Assembly: GCA_016872645.1 (NCBI GenBank)
Contig: VGZH01000003.1
Span: 46,050-110,049, forward strand
Length of the DNA: 64,000 nt
Reading direction: 5' to 3'
Origin: Planctomycetota bacterium
GTDB taxonomy: Bacteria; Planctomycetota; Planctomycetia; Planctomycetales; Planctomycetaceae
In this document: positions 43,038-52,831 of the stretch, piece after piece
How positions within the stretch are numbered: position 1 is the stretch's first letter
Layout of the letters: each line of letters starts with the position of its first letter
The notes under the pieces: generated by a model
Database searches by the model: none
What the model was told of the DNA's origin: nothing
Seen by the model: the letters and a program-made list of their open reading frames with translations, nothing else
Position numbers and translations under genes: made by a program

Positions 43038-44696
43038 CTACTGTGGACGCGAAATCCGCCGAGTCTGAACGACCAAAACCAACAGACATGTCGCTGATCC
43101 GATTCCCAGAAACCACCAGTTGCCGGGAATCAGTTGATAGTCTCGAAATCCCGATAATCGGATCACCGACAGCGCCGCCGCGACCGGATTGATCAACAAC
43201 GCCTTTTCGACCGTGTCGTGACCGAAGGGCGCATCGCGTCCCAACCAGACCAGCAGCGGCGCGCCGCAAATCGCCAACAACGCCGCATACGAAGCGGCCG
43301 TCGCTGGAGCCGTTCGTCGAAACAGGCTGCCGATCGCCGCGCTCAGCAACATGGCAAAGCCCGCCGTCGCCAGCAGGCAAATCACCACACGCTGCACCTG
43401 CAACTTCAAGCCCGGTTCGATGTAAACCATCACAAGGTATCCCGGCAACGTCGCGCACAGCACCAGCAACAACGGCAGCAGCACGCTCAACAGCTTGCCC
43501 CACAGAATTCGAGATACGGACATCGACGTCATCTGCAACAGAGGCCATCCTCCGCTTTCTCGTTCGGTGCTAATCAAACCCGAGGCCAAGCTCGGAGTGA
43601 TCAGCACCAACAGCGCGACTTGCATCAGCACCATGATCCCACCAATCGTGTCGACACCCCAATCGACGGTGCCAGTCACCGTGGCATACGTCAGTCCTAA
43701 CGACAGCACGGCACAAATCGCGATCAACCTCAGCAGCCAATGCAATCGTCCGAACCGTCGACATCGAAATTCCTTGACCATCACCGGATTGACAAATGGG
43801 CCAATCGCCCACGATCGCCGCTGTGGATCGACCAAAAACACAAGTCGCCGAATCAATTGAGTTCCAAAGTCTTGATCATTGCTGATCACTCCCGCATCTC
43901 GGGCCTGATCGAAAATTGTGTGGTTCAGCCGGCTGACAGTCCACAAAAAATAGATCGCAGTCAGTACCAGCGAGATGCACGCGAACCGTCCCGATACGTC
44001 CGTGGTCGAAACCAGACCCACAGCTCCGACGTCACCCGTTCCGGTCAACGACATCAACGAGGCGAATGGAGACGCACACCGCAGCCAATCTCCCACCTCT
44101 GCCAAATACGATTCCGTCCCCTGCAAGAATTGATACGGACCGAGAGTCAACACACTCGACAACAACACGAACCCATAAGTCCAACGGACGGCCGCGTCGG
44201 TTGTCGTCGTGTAAGTGCTCACCAGCAACCCCAGCGCCGAGAGTTGCAACACGACCAGCACCAACAAGGAATACAGCCCCAACAGATTCTCTCGCAAAGA
44301 GATGCCCCCCAGCGCGTAACACGCCGATGCGGCTGGCAAACTCAACACCAGCATCAGGCCCGCCAGACCGAGCACTCCCAACAGCTTGCCCAGAACAATC
44401 CGCAACGATCCAAGCGGCGTGTTCAACAGCAATGCCAGTGTCCCCGAATTTCTTTCGCGCACGATGCTCGTCGCCGGGAATACCGGTAACAGCAACAACA
44501 ACACTGACAGCAGCCCGTAACCGAACAGTCGAAAGACTTCCTGAGATCGAGTTCCCGACAACGCCATGCGCGGATCCGTCGGCCAACGAATGATGACCAG
44601 CAGCGCAAATCCCGCCGCCAATCCACACTGCAAAAACAACATTCGTTTCTGCCGCAAAGCCCCAATGAGTTCTCGCTGCACCAGTGGATTAACCAT
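43038..44696 (-). CDS. ABC-2 type transporter permease
   Basis: A 552-aa inner-membrane permease with two ABC-2-like halves. The first contains SIVRERNSGTLALLLNTPLG and the second ISTERESGGWPLLQMTSMS, both versions of the ER.SGT..LL coupling motif. About twelve hydrophobic helices are visible. The ATG at 44696 overlaps the end of the ATPase gene by 8 nt (ATGGTTAA), a standard coupled arrangement, so this pair forms one exporter. The longer frame to 44831 is therefore not used. Substrates of such ABC-2 systems range from polysaccharides to peptides and drugs and cannot be told here. Confidence 0.88.
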   Translation of the reverse strand: MVNPLVQRELIGALRQKRMLFLQCGLAAGFALLVIIRWPTDPRMALSGTRSQEVFRLFGYGLLSVLLLLLPVFPATSIVRERNSGTLALLLNTPLGSLRIVLGKLLGVLGLAGLMLVLSLPAASACYALGGISLRENLLGLYSLLVLVVLQLSALGLLVSTYTTTTDAAVRWTYGFVLLSSVLTLGPYQFLQGTESYLAEVGDWLRCASPFASLMSLTGTGDVGAVGLVSTTDVSGRFACISLVLTAIYFLWTVSRLNHTIFDQARDAGVISNDQDFGTQLIRRLVFLVDPQRRSWAIGPFVNPVMVKEFRCRRFGRLHWLLRLIAICAVLSLGLTYATVTGTVDWGVDTIGGIMVLMQVALLVLITPSLASGLISTERESGGWPLLQMTSMSVSRILWGKLLSVLLPLLLVLCATLPGYLVMVYIEPGLKLQVQRVVICLLATAGFAMLLSAAIGSLFRRTAPATAASYAALLAICGAPLLVWLGRDAPFGHDTVEKALLINPVAAALSVIRLSGFRDYQLIPGNWWFLGIGSATCLLVLVVQTRRISRPQ

Positions 44697-45705
44697 GAGC
44701 GACTCCTCCAGCAGCAGCGACTGTGGAGGCCGATTGAACGGGATTGCTCGGCTCAACCGGACGAGCAAACGACAGGAACGCTTCTTCCAGATCTGTCTGC
44801 AATTCACGGAATTGAGTGACTCGGATCCCACCTCGCACCAAATCGGTTAAGAGATCACCCAATTGACCTTCGGACAACGCGGTCCGAAATCGGATCGACG
44901 ATTCCTCGGGCGACGGAATCACTTCAGCATCAGTTTCAATCGCTCGGCGAATGATTTCCGAGGCGGCGGCGATCTTCTCCGCCGAGTTCAATTGAGCCTC
45001 GATCATCCGCCGTTGCGTGACCATGCGACCGATCTCCTCGATCGTGCCGAACGCCCGCAGCTTGCCATGCGTGAGAATCGCGATGTGATCACAGATGCGA
45101 GAAAGCTCTGACAAAATGTGACTCGTGACTATCAATGTTTTGCCAAGCTTTGCCAATCGAATCAACAAATCACGCATCTCGATGCGAGCCTGCGGATCAA
45201 GCCCATTTGCCGGCTCATCGAGAATCAAAACCTGTGGATCGTGCAGCAACGTTCGAGCGACTCCAACTCGCTGCTGCATCCCGTGACTCAGGCTTTCGAC
45301 AAATCGGTCGCGCATGTACGTCGTACCGGTCGTTTCCATGACCTCGTCGATCCGAGCGATCCTTTTTTGACGCGAGATTCCGAATGCAGCTCCGAAGAAA
45401 TCGAGATACTCGCGGACCCGCATGTTGTCGTATGAACCGAAGCGATCGGGCATGTAGCCCACCAGATGTTTGATGCGCCGCGCATCGGCGACGCAATCCG
45501 CATCGCCGATCCGGGCTGTACCGCTCGTGGGACGAGCCAGCCCCACCAGAATCTTGATGGCGGTTGTCTTGCCCGCTCCGTTGGGGCCGATCAGGCCAAG
45601 AATCTGCCCGGCCTTCAATGTCAGTGACAAATCCTCGAGCGCCGTGAAGTTGCCGTACCGCTTCGTCAGATGCTCAATCACGACTACGGGCTTATCAGAA
45701 CTCAT
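44689..45705 (-). CDS. ABC transporter ATP-binding protein
   Basis: A 338-aa ATPase that powers the adjacent ABC-2 permease. The Walker A motif is GPNGAGKTT (about residues 40-48). The signature is LSHGMQQRV, a variant of LSGGQ, and Walker B with its catalytic Glu is VLILDEP. The H-loop His is in VTSHIL. A C-terminal extension of about 110 residues follows (SIRFRTALSEG, then LTDLVRGGIRVTQF), typical of ABC-2 exporters. The start at 45705 has AAGGAAG upstream and lies 20 nt after the stop of the upstream membrane gene. It overlaps the permease start by 8 nt. Confidence 0.93.
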   Translation of the reverse strand: MSSDKPVVVIEHLTKRYGNFTALEDLSLTLKAGQILGLIGPNGAGKTTAIKILVGLARPTSGTARIGDADCVADARRIKHLVGYMPDRFGSYDNMRVREYLDFFGAAFGISRQKRIARIDEVMETTGTTYMRDRFVESLSHGMQQRVGVARTLLHDPQVLILDEPANGLDPQARIEMRDLLIRLAKLGKTLIVTSHILSELSRICDHIAILTHGKLRAFGTIEEIGRMVTQRRMIEAQLNSAEKIAAASEIIRRAIETDAEVIPSPEESSIRFRTALSEGQLGDLLTDLVRGGIRVTQFRELQTDLEEAFLSFARPVEPSNPVQSASTVAAAGGVAHG

Positions 45706-45725
45706 GCATTCTTCCTTTCCGGTCG

Positions 45726-48341
45726 TCAATTTGTCTCGGTCGTCCTGACGTGCAGTTCCAGAGCGAGTGATTCGATCTGCCAGTAACTGACCTTGGAGTC
45801 CGAGTCAGGTAGCGATGTCGCTTGTTCGAGTGGCTTCGATTCACCGCCAGAGATTCGCAGTAGCAAACCGCCATCTGTGGTCACGGATAACAAATCGGGA
45901 TCGGTCAGTTCCCAGGTCAATGTTCCCACGGGATCTTTCCAAGTCTGAATCGAAACAATTTCGTTGCCGTTTGGTCTCTGGCCGGCAAGTTCTAATCGAC
46001 CAACTGGTCCGGTCACTTGGATCACCAGCCGCCCGCGCCGCACTGCGACTGGCAGCAACTGGCGGGGAATCTGAAATCTCAACCAAGTGTTCGCCGAAGA
46101 CGACCTTTGTTGCCACTCACGACGCCGGTAGTCCCACAAGCCGGTCAATCCGATGTCGTCAGGTCCGATGACTTCGCGGTAAGGCAGCAACGGCGCCGCG
46201 AGCGATACGTCGGTTCCCGTCGGTGGTCGCTCGAGTTTCAGCGGCACTGCGACCAACGCTGACCCCAGACTCTGACGGTTCCGCTCAAACTGTAATCCAA
46301 GATCCCACGGCTTGGACCAGAACAGCAACTGCGGCTCTTCCGGATAATCGCGCCGCTGCGGATCGTCCAAGAGTTGCATCAGGGTTCGCTGTCGCCGATG
46401 TTGTTCATCGCTCAACAGGTCTGCTGCTAGAAACTGCTCAGCCGTGAACACGGCATTGGTGCGGGCCACAAAAGTTCCGTCGTCGCGAAGGTCCACTCCG
46501 ATACGGCCCGTACGAGTCGCCAGAATCGCGTCCGTTGGTTCATGCGCGGCTGCTGCATGCAGTCGTCCCGAAAGCCCCTCCGGGCCGAACGTCGCTTGAG
46601 CCTCTATCCGTTCGGGCAGCGTCGCTGATTGCAGCAGCGTCGCGTTCATCAGACCGGCGGTCTTTGGCAAATGCTCCCATTGCCACTCATCGAAATCAGT
46701 CCACACCATCCGTCGCGTCTTGCCTGACAACCCTGTCATGTCCGGCATCAGCCAACCACCACCCTTTGAACCGGCCGTCATAATTCCCGCATCGGGAGAA
46801 AACAAACCCGCGACACCTTCGACTCGGACGTCGTCCGTTTCCGGGACAGCACGCACAAATTGCACGCGTGCCACCGCGGCCGGAATCGACTGACGTTGAA
46901 CCCACCCCAACCAAACCAGAATGATGCTCACCAAAAGAGCCATTGCCGGACTAAGGAATCCCAAAACTTCTAATCGACTTCGCCGCCAAAGCCAGAACCC
47001 CAATGCGCCGAGCACAGCACTGAAACCCAACAACAAGCCAATCACCTGCCAGCGTGCAGGAATCGAATACCCAACGTACTCTTGAACCAGTGATTCAAGA
47101 GTTGCCTGGGCTAATCGCGGTTCCGATCGTGCTCGAAAGAACTCCGACGCGATCTCCTGCATCGGTCCCAACGAAACAAACGGAGACTGCCACACCGGCT
47201 CCTCAGATTCTGTTGCAGTGGCCACCTCTGGAAGCGATCCGTTGCGTCCCGCTGGCTGTAGATTTTTCGAACCTACTCTCGTCCCCGCAACATAGTCATC
47301 GGACGTGCGTTCCCGCATCCAGCCTTTGGGAGCCAGAGTGGTGACCAGCAATCGTCCCTCGCCGCACGACTTCCAAAATGCCGCCGGCCAGCCATCAATC
47401 CTGCAGGCGACTTCGACCTCTGATGCCAACACTCGCACGAACTCGACCGGTTGTTCGTGTTCGTGAATCTCTCGCGCAACGCTGCCATTCGGAGCCTTGA
47501 CTTCCAGTCGCACTGTTGTCAGGCCGACTCGATCAATGACTTGACACAACGACTCGTCTCCGAGCAGTCGCTCCAAGACCAACGGATCGACCCGATCCAG
47601 CATCACCCACAAACGACCTCCGCCAAACAGCCACCGACGAATCGCTACCAACCCCGCCCCATCGTCGATGAAACGACTGTCGGCGATGACCAGTTGATCC
47701 AGCGACTGCAAACACTCTTCTCCAGCCGGCAGCAACCGATCCGCCAAGTACGCCACCTTTCCGTGGCGAATCACTGAAGACTGCGAGCTCAGGATTAAAT
47801 CCATCGGAGCCGATGAATCCACTGCCTCAGGCTCACCCAAATGGTCGATCAATCCGACCACAAGTTTGCCTTCATCCGCCCGCAACATGCCGTCGAGCTG
47901 CAGAGCACCGGTTTCACTGCGGATGAGAACCTCGCGCTGCTGTGCCATGTCCATGAACAGGGTCCGGAAATCAAATCGCTGCGGCCCTGCGGAAGATTTG
48001 GCGGGCACCAAAATCGGATGCCACGTCTGCAAACGTGACATGGCCGGAATGCAAACCCGCCGACCGTATTGCAAAGTTGGCTCGTCCTCGAAGTACGACG
48101 CTGCCAAAACTTCCATTGGCTCCGAAGTCGGATTCGACAGGTTAATCCGCAACAATCCCCATCGGCCGGGAACGTAGGCGTTAGTTCCTCCCAGGGAAAC
48201 GTGTGCACTCAACCTGCCAACTTGATCCTTGTTCTCATCGCCTCTCGCGACATGTGCCGGCAAGAAAACCAGGATCGCGGTGAGCAGACTCATCCAACCA
48301 AGTGAACACTGGCGCGGCTCAAATCGGCTGCGGATATGCAT
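45726..48341 (-). CDS. Membrane-anchored extracytoplasmic auxiliary protein of ABC operon
   Basis: A protein of about 871 aa. A signal peptide (SLLTAILVFLPAHVARG) precedes an N-terminal beta-sandwich domain, then an alpha/beta domain resembling the glutamine amidotransferase-like fold (VIADSRFIDDGAGLVAIRRW, GEGRLLVTTLAPKGW) but without a visible catalytic Cys-His-Glu triad. Two membrane helices follow (WQVIGLLLGFSAVLGALGFW and SPAMALLVSIILVWLGW), then a large C-terminal beta-rich extracytoplasmic part. The layout recalls the auxiliary subunits (GldG/DUF4350-like) that accompany some ABC-2 exporters, an inference from layout and position. It is first in the operon. The start is uncertain (48341, 48374 or 48293), because no strong ribosome binding site is seen. 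Confidence 0.7.
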   Translation of the reverse strand: MHIRSRFEPRQCSLGWMSLLTAILVFLPAHVARGDENKDQVGRLSAHVSLGGTNAYVPGRWGLLRINLSNPTSEPMEVLAASYFEDEPTLQYGRRVCIPAMSRLQTWHPILVPAKSSAGPQRFDFRTLFMDMAQQREVLIRSETGALQLDGMLRADEGKLVVGLIDHLGEPEAVDSSAPMDLILSSQSSVIRHGKVAYLADRLLPAGEECLQSLDQLVIADSRFIDDGAGLVAIRRWLFGGGRLWVMLDRVDPLVLERLLGDESLCQVIDRVGLTTVRLEVKAPNGSVAREIHEHEQPVEFVRVLASEVEVACRIDGWPAAFWKSCGEGRLLVTTLAPKGWMRERTSDDYVAGTRVGSKNLQPAGRNGSLPEVATATESEEPVWQSPFVSLGPMQEIASEFFRARSEPRLAQATLESLVQEYVGYSIPARWQVIGLLLGFSAVLGALGFWLWRRSRLEVLGFLSPAMALLVSIILVWLGWVQRQSIPAAVARVQFVRAVPETDDVRVEGVAGLFSPDAGIMTAGSKGGGWLMPDMTGLSGKTRRMVWTDFDEWQWEHLPKTAGLMNATLLQSATLPERIEAQATFGPEGLSGRLHAAAAHEPTDAILATRTGRIGVDLRDDGTFVARTNAVFTAEQFLAADLLSDEQHRRQRTLMQLLDDPQRRDYPEEPQLLFWSKPWDLGLQFERNRQSLGSALVAVPLKLERPPTGTDVSLAAPLLPYREVIGPDDIGLTGLWDYRRREWQQRSSSANTWLRFQIPRQLLPVAVRRGRLVIQVTGPVGRLELAGQRPNGNEIVSIQTWKDPVGTLTWELTDPDLLSVTTDGGLLLRISGGESKPLEQATSLPDSDSKVSYWQIESLALELHVRTTETN

Positions 48342-48507
48342 GGAGTTCTCAAAACGCTCGGCAAGTATTGGCATCGACCAAACACATCGACCAGCCAGTC
48401 TATACGGAGTCTGACAATCCAACCACAAAGGCCGACAACAATTCACGGAATCATTGTTACAGCCACCCAACCGCCGACGTCCAGACAACGACCTGGCAAA
48501 CGATTGG

Positions 48508-51204
48508 TTAGCGTGCCACGGAACGGACCGCACGCAAATCGGCACCGTTGACTTCCTCAACCGACGAGCCATCCGCCCCGACGCTGCCTTCGGCGGCAAG
48601 CTTGTCCAGGTAGCTGCGAAGATACTCCACCGTCTCGTCCACGGTGTCGGCCTGAATAAGCATCAACTCTCCGGGGTGTTGAGTAGAGAGGGCACGCTCA
48701 ACGGCTTTCACCGCGCCAGAGATTTCCTCAATCTGCTGCGCACGGCGAGACTCGACGGACTCGATGCCTTGCCGGATAAGTCGAATGATTTCACCCGGAG
48801 CACGCCCTCGGAGATAGTGGTCCTCGTAGACAATCACTCGATCAAACGCTTCACCTAAGAGCTGACCTTGACGGTGCATGTCACAATCGCGGCGGTCACC
48901 AGCGGTTGAGTACACACACGTTCGCCGCGTGTGGGGATAATTCTTCAAAGCGTCGATTAACGCCAACAGCGCGGAACTATTGTGACCGTAATCAACAATG
49001 ACCGTGCCGCCCCGAATCTTCAAAACATTGAAGCGGCCAGGACTGGCTTCGAGGTTTGCGGCAAACGAATCAACGCGGTCGCGGATGACATCTAAACTGA
49101 TTCCCAAGCCCCACGCGGCCGCAATCGCGCACAGCGAATTCTCGACTTGAAAACCAATCTTCCCGGAGTGTGTCAGCGGGATGCGGTCGAGTGAGACCAA
49201 CGGTTCTTCACGCAGACCTTCAGCCAACACGACGTGATGCTCTTTGATGAAGATCGCTCGCCCGCCTTTCGCTCGATGTTCCAGAACCACCGAATTCTGA
49301 CCGTCGATCGCGAAGAAAATCACCTTGCCTTTGCACTTCTGACCCATTTCGACTGTGTAGGGATCGGTCGCGTTGAGCACCGCGTAGCCGGTTGGCGGGA
49401 CGACATCAACGATCACTCGTTTGACCTGCGCCAACTTGTCGAGCGTTTCGATGTCTCCCAAACCCAGATGGTCTCCTTCGCCGATGTTGGTCACAACGGC
49501 GACATCGCATTTATCGAAGCCCAACCCGGCCCGCAGGATTCCACCGCGAGCGGTCTCCAGCACTGCCATTTCGACTTCGGGATTGAGCAGCACGTTGCGA
49601 GCGCTCTGCGGACCGGCACAATCCTCGTTGTCAATCCGCCGGTCGTCGATGTAGATGCCGTCGGTACAGGTGTGAGCGACCGTCTTGCCGGTTCCCTTCA
49701 AAATGTGAGCCGTGAAGCGCGTGGTCGTTGTTTTGCCGTTCACGCCCGAGACCGCGACGATCGGAATACGGCCGTTTTCCCCTTCGGGGAAGAGTGTGCC
49801 GATGATCGCCTCGCCAACGGGACGAGGCTGTCCGGAACTCGGCGCGAGGTGCATTCGCAATCCGGGAGCGGCGTTGACTTCCACCACCGCGCCGGTCCCC
49901 GGTTCACACGGCTGAGCGATGTCGATGGCAACGACGTCGATCCCTGCGACGTCCAAGCCAACCATGCGAGCCGCCTCGATCGCGCGAGCTCGCCATTCGG
50001 GATGAACTTTGTCGGTGACATCGACCGCCGTGCCACCGGTGCTGAGATTCGCGTTGCGGCGAATGAACACTCGCTGTCCAGCCGGCGGAACAGAGTTCGA
50101 ATCGAAGCCTTGCTCCTTGAGCACCACCTCTGCGGCATCATTCACGTGAATCTTGCTGAGCACTGTGCCATGATGCTCGCCGCGCCGCGGGTCTTGATTG
50201 ACGATGTCGATCAATTGTTGAATCGTGTGTAGCCCGTCGCCAATGACATTGGCAGGCTCTCGCCGAGCCGCTGCGATCAACTCGCCACCGATTACCAGCA
50301 GTCGATAATCGCAGCCGGGAATGTACTTCTCGACAATCACAGACGAGCTTTCGTCATAGGCAATCTCGTAGGCTCGCACGACTTGCTCTTTGGTCGTGAG
50401 ATTCGTTGTCACGCCTCGGCCTTGATTGCCATCTTGGGGTTTGACGACAACAGGAACGCCGATTTCTTCTGCCGCTTCCCAGGCATCGTTCGCTGATTCG
50501 ACCGGTCGGCCCTCGGGAACTGGGACACCGATTCCAGACAGCAGGTCCCGCGTCAAATTCTTGTCTTGCGCGATCGTTTCGGCGATTGCGGTTGTGCGAT
50601 CGGTCTCGGACGCGAGGATGCGACGTTGCTTCGCACCGAACCCGAATTGAATCAGGCTTCCTTTGTTGAGCCGTCGATACGGAATGCCTCGCGCGGTCGC
50701 GGCGTTGACGATCGCCTTCGTGCTGGGACCGAGACCGATGTCCTGAGCCAGTTCCTTGAGCTTTTCGACGGCAGCCGCCACGTCGAAAGGCTGGCCATGA
50801 ATGGCGGCGAGGATCAAATCGCGAGCGATCTTGATCGTCTCGCGGCAGACGTCTTCTTCGATGTACTCGATCGCAACCTTGTAGACGCCGTCCTCATTGC
50901 TCTCGCGTGCGCGGCCGAAGCCGACGACGTGTCCGGCCAGTGTCTGCAATTCGATCGAAAGATGCTCAAGAATATGAGCCAGATAAGTGCCGCGACGCAG
51001 ACGTTGAAAAAAGCCGCCGCGCTCTCCGACACTGCAACGATGCTCGATCATCGTGGGCAGCCAAGTTATCAACCGGTCATTAAAGCCGGGGATCTCTTCG
51101 GAGGATTTGTCTTTGAACTCGCCCAGGTCCACCCAGACTTCCAAGACCGGAAAATTCGCCCAAACGTTCGGACCACGAAGTGCCTGAACTTTTCTGAATT
51201 CCAT
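48508..51204 (-). CDS. cphA: Cyanophycin synthetase
   Basis: An 898-aa bifunctional ligase that builds cyanophycin (poly-Asp backbone with Arg side chains) or a related peptide from free amino acids and ATP. The N-terminal domain begins MEFRKVQALRGPNVW. The ATP-grasp domain spans about residues 160-480 (VVVKPQDGNQGRGV, VEVNAAPGLRMHLAP), and the Mur-ligase-like domain follows with the P-loop GVNGKTTTTR (487-496), VVTNIGEGDHLG and VDYGHNSSALLAL. Length and order match the family. The ATG at 51204 has TAGGA five bases before it. No cyanophycinase or isoaspartyl dipeptidase gene is in the window. Confidence 0.94.
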   Translation of the reverse strand: MEFRKVQALRGPNVWANFPVLEVWVDLGEFKDKSSEEIPGFNDRLITWLPTMIEHRCSVGERGGFFQRLRRGTYLAHILEHLSIELQTLAGHVVGFGRARESNEDGVYKVAIEYIEEDVCRETIKIARDLILAAIHGQPFDVAAAVEKLKELAQDIGLGPSTKAIVNAATARGIPYRRLNKGSLIQFGFGAKQRRILASETDRTTAIAETIAQDKNLTRDLLSGIGVPVPEGRPVESANDAWEAAEEIGVPVVVKPQDGNQGRGVTTNLTTKEQVVRAYEIAYDESSSVIVEKYIPGCDYRLLVIGGELIAAARREPANVIGDGLHTIQQLIDIVNQDPRRGEHHGTVLSKIHVNDAAEVVLKEQGFDSNSVPPAGQRVFIRRNANLSTGGTAVDVTDKVHPEWRARAIEAARMVGLDVAGIDVVAIDIAQPCEPGTGAVVEVNAAPGLRMHLAPSSGQPRPVGEAIIGTLFPEGENGRIPIVAVSGVNGKTTTTRFTAHILKGTGKTVAHTCTDGIYIDDRRIDNEDCAGPQSARNVLLNPEVEMAVLETARGGILRAGLGFDKCDVAVVTNIGEGDHLGLGDIETLDKLAQVKRVIVDVVPPTGYAVLNATDPYTVEMGQKCKGKVIFFAIDGQNSVVLEHRAKGGRAIFIKEHHVVLAEGLREEPLVSLDRIPLTHSGKIGFQVENSLCAIAAAWGLGISLDVIRDRVDSFAANLEASPGRFNVLKIRGGTVIVDYGHNSSALLALIDALKNYPHTRRTCVYSTAGDRRDCDMHRQGQLLGEAFDRVIVYEDHYLRGRAPGEIIRLIRQGIESVESRRAQQIEEISGAVKAVERALSTQHPGELMLIQADTVDETVEYLRSYLDKLAAEGSVGADGSSVEEVNGADLRAVRSVAR

Positions 51205-52039
51205 GATTCCTACGCTCGGCCTCGTCAATGAGGCCATGTTGTTGAGAAAACGGACGGCGGGAGGCGGGAAGGCAGGCTTTTTGTCCCGCGATCAGATTCG
51301 AAACAAGACTGTGTGTCTCCGGCCGTGAGGCAGGAAGCGTTAAATCTGATCGTGGGCCGGTTTGCAGATCACTCTATCGGCAGGCAGACGGCAAAGCTTG
51401 CTGGGATCGCGTTGAGTCTGCGCTGGGAATCAGCCGGCGGAGTTCTTCCTGAATACCGTAGGCTTTCTCGGGTTTTACCGGACGTTGCGCGACGCCCTGC
51501 AAAGTCAATATGCCACGAGCACAACTCGCGGCGGAATCCATTCGAGGGACTGACTCCTTTCAAACGAGTAACAATCGTCGTGGAGGATTCGCCCGAACAG
51601 CGCCGGCCCAAATGACGAAACTTCGCTGTGGCCAATCAGCCCAACCGAGTTCGCAAGTTTCCAGCCATCGGGAAGTTTTGAGGGGAAGCTGCGAGTTCCG
51701 GTCGGACTCGCACAGGCAGGTCATGACGAGCGAGCGAATTGCTCTGGCGGGACGAGACCTTTCAAAGCCAACCTCACGGCGTCTCTGCCACAAGGTTTGG
51801 CGGATAGTACGGCGGCGAGCCACCTTGCTCCCGACGTCATCGGACGGGGAATGATTAAATCAACCCTGCGTGGAAATTTGCAATCCCCTTCATCGAGATT
51901 CTGAGCCGGAAGTGCCGGAAATCAGACCCGGCGGTTGACAAAGTCCACCCGACCGGGAAAAAGGCTGTCCGCGTGGCCGACGCGCCTCGTGTCGGTCGGG
52001 TGCAACCCGCATCCGCCCCGAAAACCCCGGAGATTCCGC
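51205..52039. other. Long intergenic region, no gene seen
   Basis: About 835 bp lie between divergent genes. Several short frames exist on both strands (the longest about 100 codons at 51313-51615), but none has a recognisable product, start signal or clear coding character. TTGACA at 51935-51940 could be a -35 element for the downstream isomerase, but no good -10 follows. The stretch GTGGCCGACGCGCCTCGTGTCGG.. near 51973 could form a weak stem. Its length makes it a candidate for a decayed gene or an untranslated RNA that I cannot identify. Confidence 0.35.
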
Positions 52040-52831
52040 ATGAAACCGTTGCGCCGAGCCGTCGCCTGCCATTGCCTTCCGCAGCCAGTCCGCCGGGCCA
52101 TCCATGCCGCCGTCGAACTGGGGGCAACCGGGATTCAGTTCGACGCCCGACAGGAACTCCGGCCAACCGACCTTTCGGACAGCGGCCGCCGACAACTCCG
52201 ACACGACCTGGAAATCGAGGGGCTGACGATCTCTTCGCTGGCCTTTCCGACTCGCCGCAGTCTGTACGACCCCCAACAAATCGAGGCTCGCATTTCGGGC
52301 CTGAAGCAAACGCTGGAGTTCGCCTACCAACTGCAGGTTCCGATTGTTGTCGCTCGCGTCGGAGCGATCCCGACCGACAAGGATTCGGAAGAGTACAAGC
52401 TGTTGGTCAACGTGCTCAGCGACGTCGCTCGGCACAGCAATCGAGTCGGCACAACGCTGGCAATCACTCCGACACGCGATTCGGCCACCGATCTGAAGGA
52501 GTTGATTTCCAACATCACGGAAGGACTGGTCGGCATCAACTTCGACCCTGCGGTGTTTGCGATGTGCGGTCAAGACGCCATCTCCGCGTACCGCGAGTTG
52601 CACCAACACGTCCTGCACGTCACCGCGCGCGACGGTGTGCGAGACATCGACGGCTCCGGCCAGGAGGTCGTCCTCGGCCGTGGCGATGTCGATTGGCCAG
52701 AACTGATCGTACTGCTCACCGAAGCCGAGTATCACGGCTGGCTCACAGTCGATCGCAACAACAGCAAAGACGCGACTCGCGACGCCGTACAAGCGCTGGC
52801 CTATTTGAAGAAAGTCAGTCACGGCGAGTAG
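52040..52831 (+). CDS. Sugar phosphate isomerase/epimerase (AP endonuclease family 2 TIM barrel)
   Basis: A 263-aa cytosolic xylose isomerase-like TIM barrel. Visible barrel elements are AAVELGATGIQFDAR (strand 1), GLTISSLAFPTR, a middle strand VPIVVARVGAIPTD, TTLAITPTRDS, VGINFDPAVFAM (metal-ligand Asp region), LHQHVLHVTARDGV, and the end strand EYHGWLTVDRNN where a metal-ligand Glu is usual. Some metal ligands seem replaced (Gln for Glu or His), so activity is uncertain. The start at 52040 has GGAG eight bases upstream, and the longer frame to 51935 has no signal. A palindromic repeat follows the stop at once. Confidence 0.82.
   Translation: MKPLRRAVACHCLPQPVRRAIHAAVELGATGIQFDARQELRPTDLSDSGRRQLRHDLEIEGLTISSLAFPTRRSLYDPQQIEARISGLKQTLEFAYQLQVPIVVARVGAIPTDKDSEEYKLLVNVLSDVARHSNRVGTTLAITPTRDSATDLKELISNITEGLVGINFDPAVFAMCGQDAISAYRELHQHVLHVTARDGVRDIDGSGQEVVLGRGDVDWPELIVLLTEAEYHGWLTVDRNNSKDATRDAVQALAYLKKVSHGE

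Noticed and set aside
41261..48341. ABC/HEAT operon as an antiviral defence system
   Set aside because: There is no nuclease, NTPase sensor, reverse transcriptase or other effector, and all parts are membrane or exported proteins, so a transport role is far more likely.
51935..51963. TTGACA as a sigma-70 promoter
   Set aside because: At the proper 17-nt spacing the -10 position reads AAAAAG, which is not a convincing TATAAT.
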